NCBI GenBank assembly: GCA_946406925.1
Contig: CAMJMF010000007.1
Coordinates: 1 to 32,126, forward strand
From: an uncultured Spirochaetales bacterium
GTDB lineage: Bacteria > Spirochaetota > Spirochaetia > Treponematales > Treponemataceae
Length of the DNA stretch: 32,126 nt
Direction: 5' to 3'
Below, in pieces: positions 9,714-18,047 of the stretch (positions are counted from its first letter, which is position 1; every line of letters begins with the position of its first letter). The notes beneath the pieces are model-generated. The model was not told the origin of the DNA and made no database searches. It saw nothing but the letters and a program-made list of their open reading frames with translations. The translations under genes were made by a program, and so were the position numbers.

Positions 9714-11017
9714 TATTCATTTCCAAAGAACAGAATTATTGCGTTTGTTCCGCGGGCAGTTACAACATTATCTTTGATTGTTGCCGCAGTTGTTTCCTCA
9801 AGACGGATTCCGTTTGATTCCAGCTTGTAAAGGAAGCGCACAGGCTTATTGTTTTTGTCAAATGTGAAAGTTACCACGCCGTCATAAACAGAGGCTATCG
9901 AAGCATTTACAAACATATCAAAAGAAATTCTACCTCTGTCGCCAGACTGAGACGGAATTACAGACGGAACAAGCCGCTGATAAGAAGACCAAGAGAAGGT
10001 TCCATCTTCAAGCAGAAGCAGGTCACCGTAATTTGAGCTTGAGAATACAGAACCTGCCATCAGGAATCTTGCAAGCAAGGCTGAGCGGCGTTCTTCTTCA
10101 GCAGAAATAATCTCTTCGATTGTAGAAGAAAGCTGAACAAGAGTTTCAGTCTTCTGTCTGCCTTTAGAGTCAGTATACTGCAAGCCAATTGTATTATTCT
10201 TTTTAAGACTGATTGTAATATTTGTGCCTTTAAAGCGGTAGTTTCCGTTTTCAAGTTTTTCTGTTCCCGCATATTTCCATGTCTTGAAAACGTCGGCAAT
10301 TTTAAGCTCAATTGTGCCTGTTTCTTTGCCCGGGTTAAAATAGTAATTATTCTGAAATTTACGGATATCAACCTGATTATTATTTACCATTGTCAGATAT
10401 TCTTCAGGATACCAGATTGAATCAAGAACTGTTTCAAGAGCTTCATCATAAACTACTTCAACTTCTTCGTTCTTCTGAGGCGAATTTTCATCAAAAAGTT
10501 TGAGGTTATACGAGAAACACCAGCCGGTAGTTCCGTCTGAGGTCAAAACCCAAAGCCAGTCGCCTTCAAGCGGTTTAGAACCTGACATAGGAGGAGTTCC
10601 TGTGCCTTTTTTGAGAACCTTGAGGTTTTCACCTTTTCTAAGTCTGTACACCTGACGCGCTGTATTTACCGGCTCATAACGGACAGGCAGACCGTCTATA
10701 GCAACAGAAGCATACACGCTCTGGTACTCTCTGTATGAGTCATAAGCTCTTATAGCTTTGCTTCTGGCTGTCGGGTTGGTAATCTGCCAGAAAGGCACTT
10801 CCAATTTCTGCTGAGAGCCCGGTGTTCCAATAACGTAAACCTGGCTGATATTCGATTTAATATAAACTTGAACCAAATCTCCGTCATGAAGCCCAGCTTC
10901 AGGAAGAGACCATAACAAAACGCTGTATCCAAGTTTTTTTGAACATGAACTACATAATAAAGAACAACACAAAACTGCTGCTAAAATGAGTGTCTTCAAA
11001 CAATTAGAAAATTTCAT
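9713..11017 (-). CDS. SH3-like domain lipoprotein
   Basis: Signal peptide and lipobox MKFSNCLKTLILAAVLCCSLLCSSCSKK; SH3-like segment LPVRYEPVNTARQVYRLRKGENLKVLKKG...WLWVLTSDGTTGWCFSYNLKLFD. Start placed at 11017 rather than the ORF-track start 11068. Confidence 0.72.
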   Translation of the reverse strand: MKFSNCLKTLILAAVLCCSLLCSSCSKKLGYSVLLWSLPEAGLHDGDLVQVYIKSNISQVYVIGTPGSQQKLEVPFWQITNPTARSKAIRAYDSYREYQSVYASVAIDGLPVRYEPVNTARQVYRLRKGENLKVLKKGTGTPPMSGSKPLEGDWLWVLTSDGTTGWCFSYNLKLFDENSPQKNEEVEVVYDEALETVLDSIWYPEEYLTMVNNNQVDIRKFQNNYYFNPGKETGTIELKIADVFKTWKYAGTEKLENGNYRFKGTNITISLKKNNTIGLQYTDSKGRQKTETLVQLSSTIEEIISAEEERRSALLARFLMAGSVFSSSNYGDLLLLEDGTFSWSSYQRLVPSVIPSQSGDRGRISFDMFVNASIASVYDGVVTFTFDKNNKPVRFLYKLESNGIRLEETTAATIKDNVVTARGTNAIILFFGNE

Positions 11018-11068
11018 AAAGCAAGCATAACATAGAGCACCACTTTTTGGAAGAGTGCAGGAAAGCAC

Positions 11069-11102
11069 AAAAAAAAGCCCTGAACGTATTCAGGGCTTTT
11101 TG
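11069..11102 (-). terminator. Rho-independent terminator downstream of hsp20
   Basis: AAAAAAAAGCCCTGAAcgtaTTCAGGGCTTTTTG; strong stem, T-run on the minus strand. Confidence 0.85.
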
Positions 11103-11118
11103 TTAAGCGGCGTCTGCT

Positions 11119-11583
11119 TTATTTGTTGCCGTTAATTGCAATTGTGCGTGGTGCGCTTTCAACTTTGCGCGGAATTGTGATTGTCAAAACGCCGTTTGCA
11201 AAAGTTGCATTAACAGCGTCTGCATCAATGTCGTTAGGCAATGTAAAGCGTCTTACAAATTCCATAGAAGTACGCTCTCTGATGAGCCATTCGCCTTCTT
11301 CTTTGGCTTCTTCTTTCTTTTCTGTCTTTGTCTTCTTTGCAGAAGAAATTGAAAGCAGGTTGTCTTTCAAGCTGATTTCAACGTCTTTATCTGTAAGACC
11401 AGGCAAATCCATATCCATCAAATAAGCTGTTTTTGTTTCTTTTACGTCAACTTTTGGAGCAGCCATTCTGGCAGCAAAAGTTTTTCCTGATGGAAAGAAG
11501 TTACCCATTGTCTGATTCATCTCATCAAATGCATCAAGCAAACCGTCTGAAAAACGTGGATTAAAAATACTAAGTGTGTTCAT
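11119..11583 (-). CDS. Hsp20/alpha-crystallin family small heat shock protein
   Basis: APKVDVKETKTAYLMDMDLPGLTDKDVEISLKDNLLSIS...RRFTLPNDIDADAVNATFANGVLTITIPR. GGAGG RBS upstream of ATG at 11583. Confidence 0.95.
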   Translation of the reverse strand: MNTLSIFNPRFSDGLLDAFDEMNQTMGNFFPSGKTFAARMAAPKVDVKETKTAYLMDMDLPGLTDKDVEISLKDNLLSISSAKKTKTEKKEEAKEEGEWLIRERTSMEFVRRFTLPNDIDADAVNATFANGVLTITIPRKVESAPRTIAINGNK

Positions 11584-11601
11584 ATATAAACCTCCAATAT
11601 T

Positions 11602-11654
11602 TATTTGCATTTTAATTTGTACGCGCTCTGCGTACACTAACTATATTGCAAATA
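11602..11654. promoter_or_regulatory. Nested inverted repeat immediately upstream of hsp20
   Basis: Outer TATTTGCA (11602-11609)/TGCAAATA (11647-11654); inner TGTACGC (11618-11624)/GCGTACA (11630-11636); near-coaxial; all arms perfect. Confidence 0.5.
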
Positions 11655-12016
11655 GCGTGCCAACTTTTGTTCTGCATATGAAAAAAACAGCTGATTTTTT
11701 GCTTTATATGGCAGATTTTACCTAGAACTACATAATTCTTTATATAACAAATATTTATCTTTTGTTTGATGGAAAAACCGGAAAAATTGGCGATTTTTTC
11801 AGTTTTAAGAAAGCCTTGGTTTCTTGTGAAGTTTCGGGCTTAATTTGTGTGCATAAAGAACCAAAAATGCCTGTAAAACAAGAGTGGCTGCTTTTTCTGT
11901 AACTTTTTGCGCACTTGTGTCATAACGAAACATCAAAGATGTATCAAATTGACTCATATTTTAAAGAAATATTTATCTTATAGGAAAAAACAGCAAAACA
12001 TTGTATTATTATTTAT

Positions 12017-13756
12017 ATGAAGAAACATAAGAGTTATTCACTTATATTATCAATTGTTTTGTTCACCATGCTCGGAATTGCCGTTATTCTTCAGTTAAGG
12101 TCTTCTCTGACAATGCAGAAAATTGAAGAGCAGAGACTTTCGGTGCGGCTCTCTGACGATGTTCACTATCTTGTTGAAACAATCAAAGAAGATTTGTTTT
12201 TTCAGTCTTTTTTAACGAATACACACCGTACAAATTTTGCAGATGCGCTGATTTCGTTTGCCGGCTTTGAATATGCGTTTTTTCAGTGGCAGGGTCAGCA
12301 GGACACACCAAACCTTTTTGATTCGCTTTATGTTTATTCTCAAAGACTGAATAAAATGTACACATGGACAGGCGCTTCATTTAAAGAAACAACTGTCTCG
12401 TCTGTAGAAATTCTTGATCCAATAATAAAGCTGATTCAGTACAGCTCAGAGTTTCAGTCGCAAAAAATTGTAGAGCTGAAAACAGGCCAGATTCTCATTA
12501 TTGAGTCGCTTTATCTTGCGGAACAGGACAGCAAGCTTTATATTCTCAGTTTTATCAACAAACAAGAATTTGCCTATAACCTTGTGCCCTACAATACGGA
12601 GCAATGTGTACAAGAATCGTCTGATTTTTATTTCAGAATCCGTGATATTGAGAGTGATCAGGTTCTTTATAAAAGTGACCCGGACTGTCCGCCGCACTTT
12701 TTTAACAACCCGGATTTTTCAATGCCGCTTATACAGTTTGATGATTCAATTTCGATGATGCCGACCCAAAAAAACACTACAAACCCGAACATAAATCAGG
12801 CAGAGCTTCTTGAAAAATTCTATAATATTGTTGAAACACCGTATCAGCAGGAAAGACTGATTCTTGAAGTTATTCACCGCCAGGGTTCTCTGATGAAAGC
12901 AAGTTCACGCAATATGATGCTGACTTTTATTTCTTCTATTCTTGTTCTGCTTGTAATCGGCGTAACGATGATTCTTTTTGTAATAAACATGCGCAAAGCT
13001 GAACGTCTTGCAACGCATCAGCAGGAATTTATTTCAACAATTACGCACGAACTGAAAACACCGCTTGCCGTTATTTCGTCGGCGGCACAGAATATGAGCG
13101 ACGGCATTATTACCTCAAAAGAACGCATACGCTATTACGGTAACATGATTAATAAAGAAAGCAAAAGGCTAAAATCTACTATAGAATATTTCCTTTTGTA
13201 CTCAAAAATAACAACTGGTACCAATCTTAAGCACGAAAAGCATGATTTGTGCGAGCTGCTTCAAGACGAAATATCGCACTGGGAACTGCCCTGGAAAAAT
13301 GATGATTTTGAAATACATACTGACTTGCCTGCCCAAAAAGTGCCTGTCTATTGTGACAAAACGGCAATTCTCAGCGCAATAGACAACCTCATTTCAAATG
13401 CCTATAAACATTCAAAAGACGGAAAATACACAAGCATCAGCCTTAAAATAGAAAACTGCCCGCTGAAGATTACCCGCCATGTTTTTGCACCGCAAAACGT
13501 AAAGCAGGCTGCTGTTATCCGCATCTCTGACCACGGCGAAGGAATTCCCAAAAACGAGCAGAATTCTATTTTTGAGCCTTTTGTACGCGGAACTGCGGCA
13601 CATAACCATCAGATAGAAGGCAGCGGAGTCGGCTTAAATCTTGTTAAGAGAATTATGAACCTTCACGAGGGGCTGGTTCTTCTTGAAAGCTCATCGCCTT
13701 CTGGTACAACTTTTGCTCTGGTTTTTCCTGTTATTTCTGAAAATACAGAGAATTAA
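12017..13756 (+). CDS. Sensor histidine kinase with two TM segments flanking an extracytoplasmic region
   Basis: H-box FISTITHELKTPLAVISSAAQNM, N-box LSAIDNLISNAYKHSKDG, ISDHGEGIPKNEQNSIFEPFVRG, GSGVGLNLVKRIMNLHEG. Confidence 0.93.
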   Translation: MKKHKSYSLILSIVLFTMLGIAVILQLRSSLTMQKIEEQRLSVRLSDDVHYLVETIKEDLFFQSFLTNTHRTNFADALISFAGFEYAFFQWQGQQDTPNLFDSLYVYSQRLNKMYTWTGASFKETTVSSVEILDPIIKLIQYSSEFQSQKIVELKTGQILIIESLYLAEQDSKLYILSFINKQEFAYNLVPYNTEQCVQESSDFYFRIRDIESDQVLYKSDPDCPPHFFNNPDFSMPLIQFDDSISMMPTQKNTTNPNINQAELLEKFYNIVETPYQQERLILEVIHRQGSLMKASSRNMMLTFISSILVLLVIGVTMILFVINMRKAERLATHQQEFISTITHELKTPLAVISSAAQNMSDGIITSKERIRYYGNMINKESKRLKSTIEYFLLYSKITTGTNLKHEKHDLCELLQDEISHWELPWKNDDFEIHTDLPAQKVPVYCDKTAILSAIDNLISNAYKHSKDGKYTSISLKIENCPLKITRHVFAPQNVKQAAVIRISDHGEGIPKNEQNSIFEPFVRGTAAHNHQIEGSGVGLNLVKRIMNLHEGLVLLESSSPSGTTFALVFPVISENTEN

Positions 13757-13798
13757 GGCGTATTTCCATTTTACATGCAAGAAAAACTGTAAAAATGC

Positions 13799-13826
13799 TT
13801 GCTCGATTTTACAAAATGAATATAAT
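13799..13826 (+). promoter_or_regulatory. Candidate sigma70-type promoter for the response regulator
   Basis: TTGCTC (13799-13804), 16-nt spacer, TATAAT (13821-13826), followed by AGGAGG RBS and ATG at 13864. Confidence 0.5.
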
Positions 13827-13863
13827 ATAAAGAGGCAGGAATTCGATTTTTTAGGAGGATACA

Positions 13864-14577
13864 ATGGGCAAAAAAATTCTCATCGTTGAAGACGAAGAAG
13901 GATTGCGCATTACAATGGGCGACAGGCTTGCATCCGAAGGCTACCACGTAATTGAAGCAAAGACAGGAACACAAGGTATTGAATACGGTCACAATGAAAC
14001 TATTGATTTGATAATTCTTGACATTATGCTTCCGGAAGTTGACGGCTTTACCGTTTGCAAAAAGCTCAGAGAAGACGGCATCTTAACTCCGATTATCATT
14101 TTAAGTGCAAAAAGCCTGCTTGAAGACAAAGTTACAGGTCTTAAGACAGGAGCAGATGATTATATAACAAAGCCATTTGAAATGGCAGAACTTCTTGCTA
14201 GAATTGAAGTTCAAATCAGAAGAGGCGAGGCTATAAAGGCTGTTCATTCAAGACAACAAGATGATGAACCTGCAGACCTCACAATCAACCTTCGCCGCGG
14301 TTATATGGAAGTTCATGGTCAGGAAGTTCCATTGCTGGCTCAGGAAATTAAACTGCTTGATTATATGTATCTTCATGAAGGCGAAGTTATTTCGCGCGAC
14401 ACACTTCTTGATGAAGTTTGGGGCTATGAAGAGAAAGTAAGCACAAGAACTATCGATGTTCACGTTGCACGTCTGCGCCAGAAAATGGACGACGCAAAAG
14501 GTGTTCCAAGATATATCCAGACTGTCCGCGGAATCGGCTACAAATTCACTTCACCAAGAAGCGGTTCTTCAAGATAG
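13864..14577 (+). CDS. OmpR/PhoB-family response regulator
   Basis: ILIVEDEEGLR, IILDIMLPEVDGFTVCKKLR, DDYITKPFEMAELLARIE, C-terminal winged helix (VISRDTLLDEVWGYEEKVSTRTIDVHVARLRQKM...IQTVRGIGYKF). Confidence 0.96.
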   Translation: MGKKILIVEDEEGLRITMGDRLASEGYHVIEAKTGTQGIEYGHNETIDLIILDIMLPEVDGFTVCKKLREDGILTPIIILSAKSLLEDKVTGLKTGADDYITKPFEMAELLARIEVQIRRGEAIKAVHSRQQDDEPADLTINLRRGYMEVHGQEVPLLAQEIKLLDYMYLHEGEVISRDTLLDEVWGYEEKVSTRTIDVHVARLRQKMDDAKGVPRYIQTVRGIGYKFTSPRSGSSR

Positions 14578-15239
14578 TCTTTTTCATAACGAAGGAAAGC
14601 AGCGCGCGAAATATTCCGTCCGCCAAAACGGGCGATATGATCCGTATAAATCTGCGAATCAATCAATTTGCCGCCTGCTTTCCTGAATGCTTCCACAAAA
14701 ATACAAAACGCAGCTTTAGACGCATTTTCCACATGCGTAAACATTGATTCACCAAAAAACACAGATCCAATCAGCACACCATAAAAGCCGCCTGCTAATT
14801 TGCCGTCAAGATATGCTTCAACAGAATGCGCAAGCCCGCATTCATGCAGCTTTGTATAAGCTTCTATCATGTCAGGGCGAATCCAAGTGCCCTTCTGCCC
14901 GCTGCGCTCTGCGGCTGCACAAAATAAAATAACTTCTTTAAAAGCTTTGTCCATAGAAAATTCAAAAACATTTTGGTTCAGCACGCGGCGGAGACTTTTT
15001 GGAACATGCAGCTCTTCCGGAAAAAGCACAAAGCGCGGATCAGGCGACCACCACAAAATAGGGTCTTCTTCATTAAACCAGGGAAAAATGCCCTGCAAAT
15101 AGGCAGAGCGGAGCATTCCAGGAGAAAGATTGCCGCCGACTGCAACAAGACCGTCATCAGACTGCTCAGGTAAAGGAAACTGAAAATAATCATCTATTCC
15201 CAAAACGGGAAAATCACTGTCGTTTCGATTTGCGTCCAT
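14538..15239 (-). CDS. aat: Leucyl/phenylalanyl-tRNA--protein transferase
   Basis: GLVAVGGNLSPGMLRSAYLQGIFPWFNEEDPILWWSPDPRFVL, FGESMFTHVENASKAAF, LIDSQIYTDHIARFGGRNISRAAFL. Confidence 0.96.
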   Translation of the reverse strand: MDANRNDSDFPVLGIDDYFQFPLPEQSDDGLVAVGGNLSPGMLRSAYLQGIFPWFNEEDPILWWSPDPRFVLFPEELHVPKSLRRVLNQNVFEFSMDKAFKEVILFCAAAERSGQKGTWIRPDMIEAYTKLHECGLAHSVEAYLDGKLAGGFYGVLIGSVFFGESMFTHVENASKAAFCIFVEAFRKAGGKLIDSQIYTDHIARFGGRNISRAAFLRYEKDYLEEPLLGEVNL

Positions 15240-17661
15240 ATTTCAACGTGATTTCACCGTTCTTAAAATCACAGGTAACTGTTCCGCCTTCAGACAGGCG
15301 CCCAAAAAGAACTTCATCAACAAGTTTAGAAGAAATCTTTTCATCGATTATGCGGCTGATGTTTCTTGCGCCGAATTCAATTGAATAGCCTTCTTCAGCA
15401 AGATATTCTGCGCATTTATCAGTAACTGAAATTTTTACGCCCTTATCAGCTAGTCTTGCAGAGAGTTTCTCAACTTCTTTATGAGCTATTGAAACCATAA
15501 TCTCTTTGCTTAAATGCTCAAAAGGAATAACTGCATCAAGCCTGTTTCTGAATTCAGGTGTGAAAATCTTTTCTACAGCTTCATTTACAGCGGACGTGCC
15601 GATGGTACGCTCGCCGAAACCAATCAAAGACTTTGAAACACTTTCAGCGCCGGCATTGCTTGTCATTATCAGGAGGACATTGCGGAAATCAGCTTTTCTG
15701 CCCTGATTGTCTGTCAGTGTTGCATAGTCCATCACCTGAAGAAGAACATTGAAAATATCTGCATCAGCTTTTTCTATCTCATCAAGCAGAACAAGCGAAT
15801 TAGGCTCGTGTCTTACAGCGTCTGTTAAAAGTCCGCCTTCTTCAAAACCGACATAGCCGGGCGGTGAGCCGATCAGGCGACTTACAGTATGCTTTTCCTG
15901 ATATTCGCTCATGTCAAATCTATGCAGAGTAAGCTGTAAATTTTCGGCAAGGGCTTTTGCCAGTTCTGTTTTACCAACGCCTGTAGGTCCTGCAAAAAGA
16001 AAACAGCCCATAGGTTTGTTGGCATCGCGGAAGCCGGCTCTTGCTCTTTTGACAGCAGCCGCAACAGTTGAAACAGCAGTATCCTGTCCCAAAACAGACT
16101 TTTTAAGCGACTGCTCAAGATTTTTCAGCCTGTCTTTTTCATTTAGTGTAGCTGTCAATTCCGGCAGATGAGCCATTTTGGCTGTAATGCGCTCAATGAG
16201 ATTCTCATCTATAATTGCGGCTGCTTCAGTTTTTTCAGCTTGTTCAGATTGTGCAGTCTGCGGATGAAGGCGCAGAAAAGCGCCGGCTTCATCAATTATG
16301 TCAACAGCCTTGTCCGGCAGAAAGCGCTCTTTCATATAAAGCCTTGAAAGCTTTACAGCTTTTTCTAGAGCTTCTGCTGTGTATTTTACGTTATGGAATT
16401 TTTCAAGGCGGGGCGAAATGCCCTGCAGAATTTTTACAGATTCTTCATCAGAAGGCTCTTCGATATCGATTTTCTGAAAACGGCGCGCCAAAGCATGATT
16501 TTTCTCAAAATACTTTGTATATTCCTCGTAAGTTGTTGCACCCATACAGCGGACGGTTCTTGAAGAAAACAAATTTGAGAACAGGCTCGCACCGTCCAAA
16601 AGACCGTTTGAACCGCTTCCAGAGCCGACAATCGTATGTATCTCATCAATATAAAGAATTACATTTTTACGGCGCAGCAATTCATCAGAAAGCCTTTTTA
16701 TGCGTTCTTCGAATTCGCCGCGGAATTTAGTACCGGCTAAAAGAACACCGACATCAAGCGAAAGCAGCGAAAAATCTTTCAGCAAATCAGGCACTTTGCC
16801 GTCCGCAATGCACTGTGCAAGCCCGTAGGCAAGCGTCGTTTTGCCCACACCCGGTGCACCGACATGAACAGGATTGTTCTTAGTGTGGCGGCAGAGAATC
16901 TGCAAAGTTCTGTCAATTTCTGCTTCTCTGCCTATAAGTTCGTCCAATTCGCCGTTACGTGCTTTTCCAGTCAAATCTACAGTAAAACGCGCAATCATTG
17001 AGCGGCGGGCTTTTCTTGCAGAACCGTCCGGAGTATCATCTGCCATAGGATTTGCATCGCCATTTTCCGGCTGGGCCTGATTAAGCTCATTTTCCATTTC
17101 GCTTATATTCAGCAGTTTCTGCTCAGCAAGCTTCATCAATTCCTCAAACGAATTGACAGCCTCAGTCTCTTCTTTCCGGCTTATTTCTGAAGAATCAGGA
17201 TTTTCGACGTCCACAAATTCGTTTTCGCGGTTTTCCTCATTCTGGAACTGATAAGTTATTCCGCTTATCAGCTCAAGACGGTTCACGCCGGACGCTTTAA
17301 GGTAATATGAAGCGTATGTCTTGTCATTGTCATAAATGCTTATTAAAAGGTCTTCAAGCCCGATTGAAGGTTTTTCACAGGAAAGGCAGTGCTGTGTAGC
17401 TCCAATGATAACATTCTGGAAACCAAGGCTCTCAATAGTTTCACCTGCAATCAATACAGGAATATTCAAATCAATATATCTGTACAGATTGTTTTTGACT
17501 GTTGAAACATCTGAACCGCATGACTCAAGAAGGCTCTCTATTTTTTGTTCTGACAACAAAATAAGCAGAAGATGCTCTGCCGTCAGGAACTCATGCCGGT
17601 GACGTTCAGCGTAATCTTTTGATTTCTGCAAGGCAAGCTGTGCTTGCGGCGAAAACTTCAT
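15214..17661 (-). CDS. clpA: ATP-dependent Clp protease ATP-binding subunit ClpA
   Basis: Clp_N, two AAA+ domains (GAPGVGKTTLAYGLA; GPTGVGKTELAKALA), VILYIDEIHTIVGSGS, SEYQEKHTVSRLIGSPPGYVGFEEGGLLTDAVR, IGF-loop-like SLIGFGER; adjacent clpS. Confidence 0.96.
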   Translation of the reverse strand: MKFSPQAQLALQKSKDYAERHRHEFLTAEHLLLILLSEQKIESLLESCGSDVSTVKNNLYRYIDLNIPVLIAGETIESLGFQNVIIGATQHCLSCEKPSIGLEDLLISIYDNDKTYASYYLKASGVNRLELISGITYQFQNEENRENEFVDVENPDSSEISRKEETEAVNSFEELMKLAEQKLLNISEMENELNQAQPENGDANPMADDTPDGSARKARRSMIARFTVDLTGKARNGELDELIGREAEIDRTLQILCRHTKNNPVHVGAPGVGKTTLAYGLAQCIADGKVPDLLKDFSLLSLDVGVLLAGTKFRGEFEERIKRLSDELLRRKNVILYIDEIHTIVGSGSGSNGLLDGASLFSNLFSSRTVRCMGATTYEEYTKYFEKNHALARRFQKIDIEEPSDEESVKILQGISPRLEKFHNVKYTAEALEKAVKLSRLYMKERFLPDKAVDIIDEAGAFLRLHPQTAQSEQAEKTEAAAIIDENLIERITAKMAHLPELTATLNEKDRLKNLEQSLKKSVLGQDTAVSTVAAAVKRARAGFRDANKPMGCFLFAGPTGVGKTELAKALAENLQLTLHRFDMSEYQEKHTVSRLIGSPPGYVGFEEGGLLTDAVRHEPNSLVLLDEIEKADADIFNVLLQVMDYATLTDNQGRKADFRNVLLIMTSNAGAESVSKSLIGFGERTIGTSAVNEAVEKIFTPEFRNRLDAVIPFEHLSKEIMVSIAHKEVEKLSARLADKGVKISVTDKCAEYLAEEGYSIEFGARNISRIIDEKISSKLVDEVLFGRLSEGGTVTCDFKNGEITLKYGRKSKRQ

Positions 17662-17973
17662 CTACACTTTCTCCATTGTGCATCTTAAAGGGAATCCGTT
17701 GGCACGCGCATTTGAATGAACTATTTCAATACGGGTAGCTGCAATATCAAAAGGATAAACACCGACGATGCCTTTGCCCTGCTTGTGAACACTCTCAGTG
17801 ATTTTTACTGCTTCCGACTGTGATTTATGAAAAATTTTAACAAGAATCAGTTCTACAAAATCTTTTGTTGTAAAGTCATCATTAAGCAAAATAACTCTGT
17901 AACCAGGCGGCTCTTCAAGCCCGAATTCATTTATTGTAGTTGTATCAAACTGATTTTCAAAAGACAAACTCAT
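17662..17973 (-). CDS. clpS: ATP-dependent Clp protease adaptor ClpS
   Basis: EEPPGYRVILLNDDFTTKDFVELILVKIFHKSQSEAVKITESVHKQGKGIVGVYPFDIAATRI; directly upstream of clpA. Start taken as MSLSFENQ (17973). Confidence 0.96.
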   Translation of the reverse strand: MSLSFENQFDTTTINEFGLEEPPGYRVILLNDDFTTKDFVELILVKIFHKSQSEAVKITESVHKQGKGIVGVYPFDIAATRIEIVHSNARANGFPLRCTMEKV

Positions 17974-18002
17974 GTGCTTAATATATAGTAACTGCAATAA
18001 AT

Positions 18003-18033
18003 TGAAAAGCCCACCTGAAATATGGGCTTTTCA
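18003..18033 (-). terminator. Hairpin terminator downstream of the TPR membrane protein gene
   Basis: TGAAAAGCCCA-cctgaaata-TGGGCTTTTCAAA. Confidence 0.6.
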
Positions 18034-18047
18034 AAGTTTATGCCGTC

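Noticed and set aside
14726-14736. Isolated TTTTCCACA DnaA-box-like site
   Set aside because: Single copy inside the aat coding region, with no AT-rich neighbour; treated as chance.
16215-16730. ORF of 171 aa on the plus strand
   Set aside because: Antisense to clpA; shadow ORF typical of this codon usage.
17699-17714. TTGGCACGCGCATTTG resembles a sigma-54 -24/-12 promoter
   Set aside because: It lies inside clpS on the antisense strand, the -12 element is TTTG rather than TTGC, and no plus-strand gene follows.
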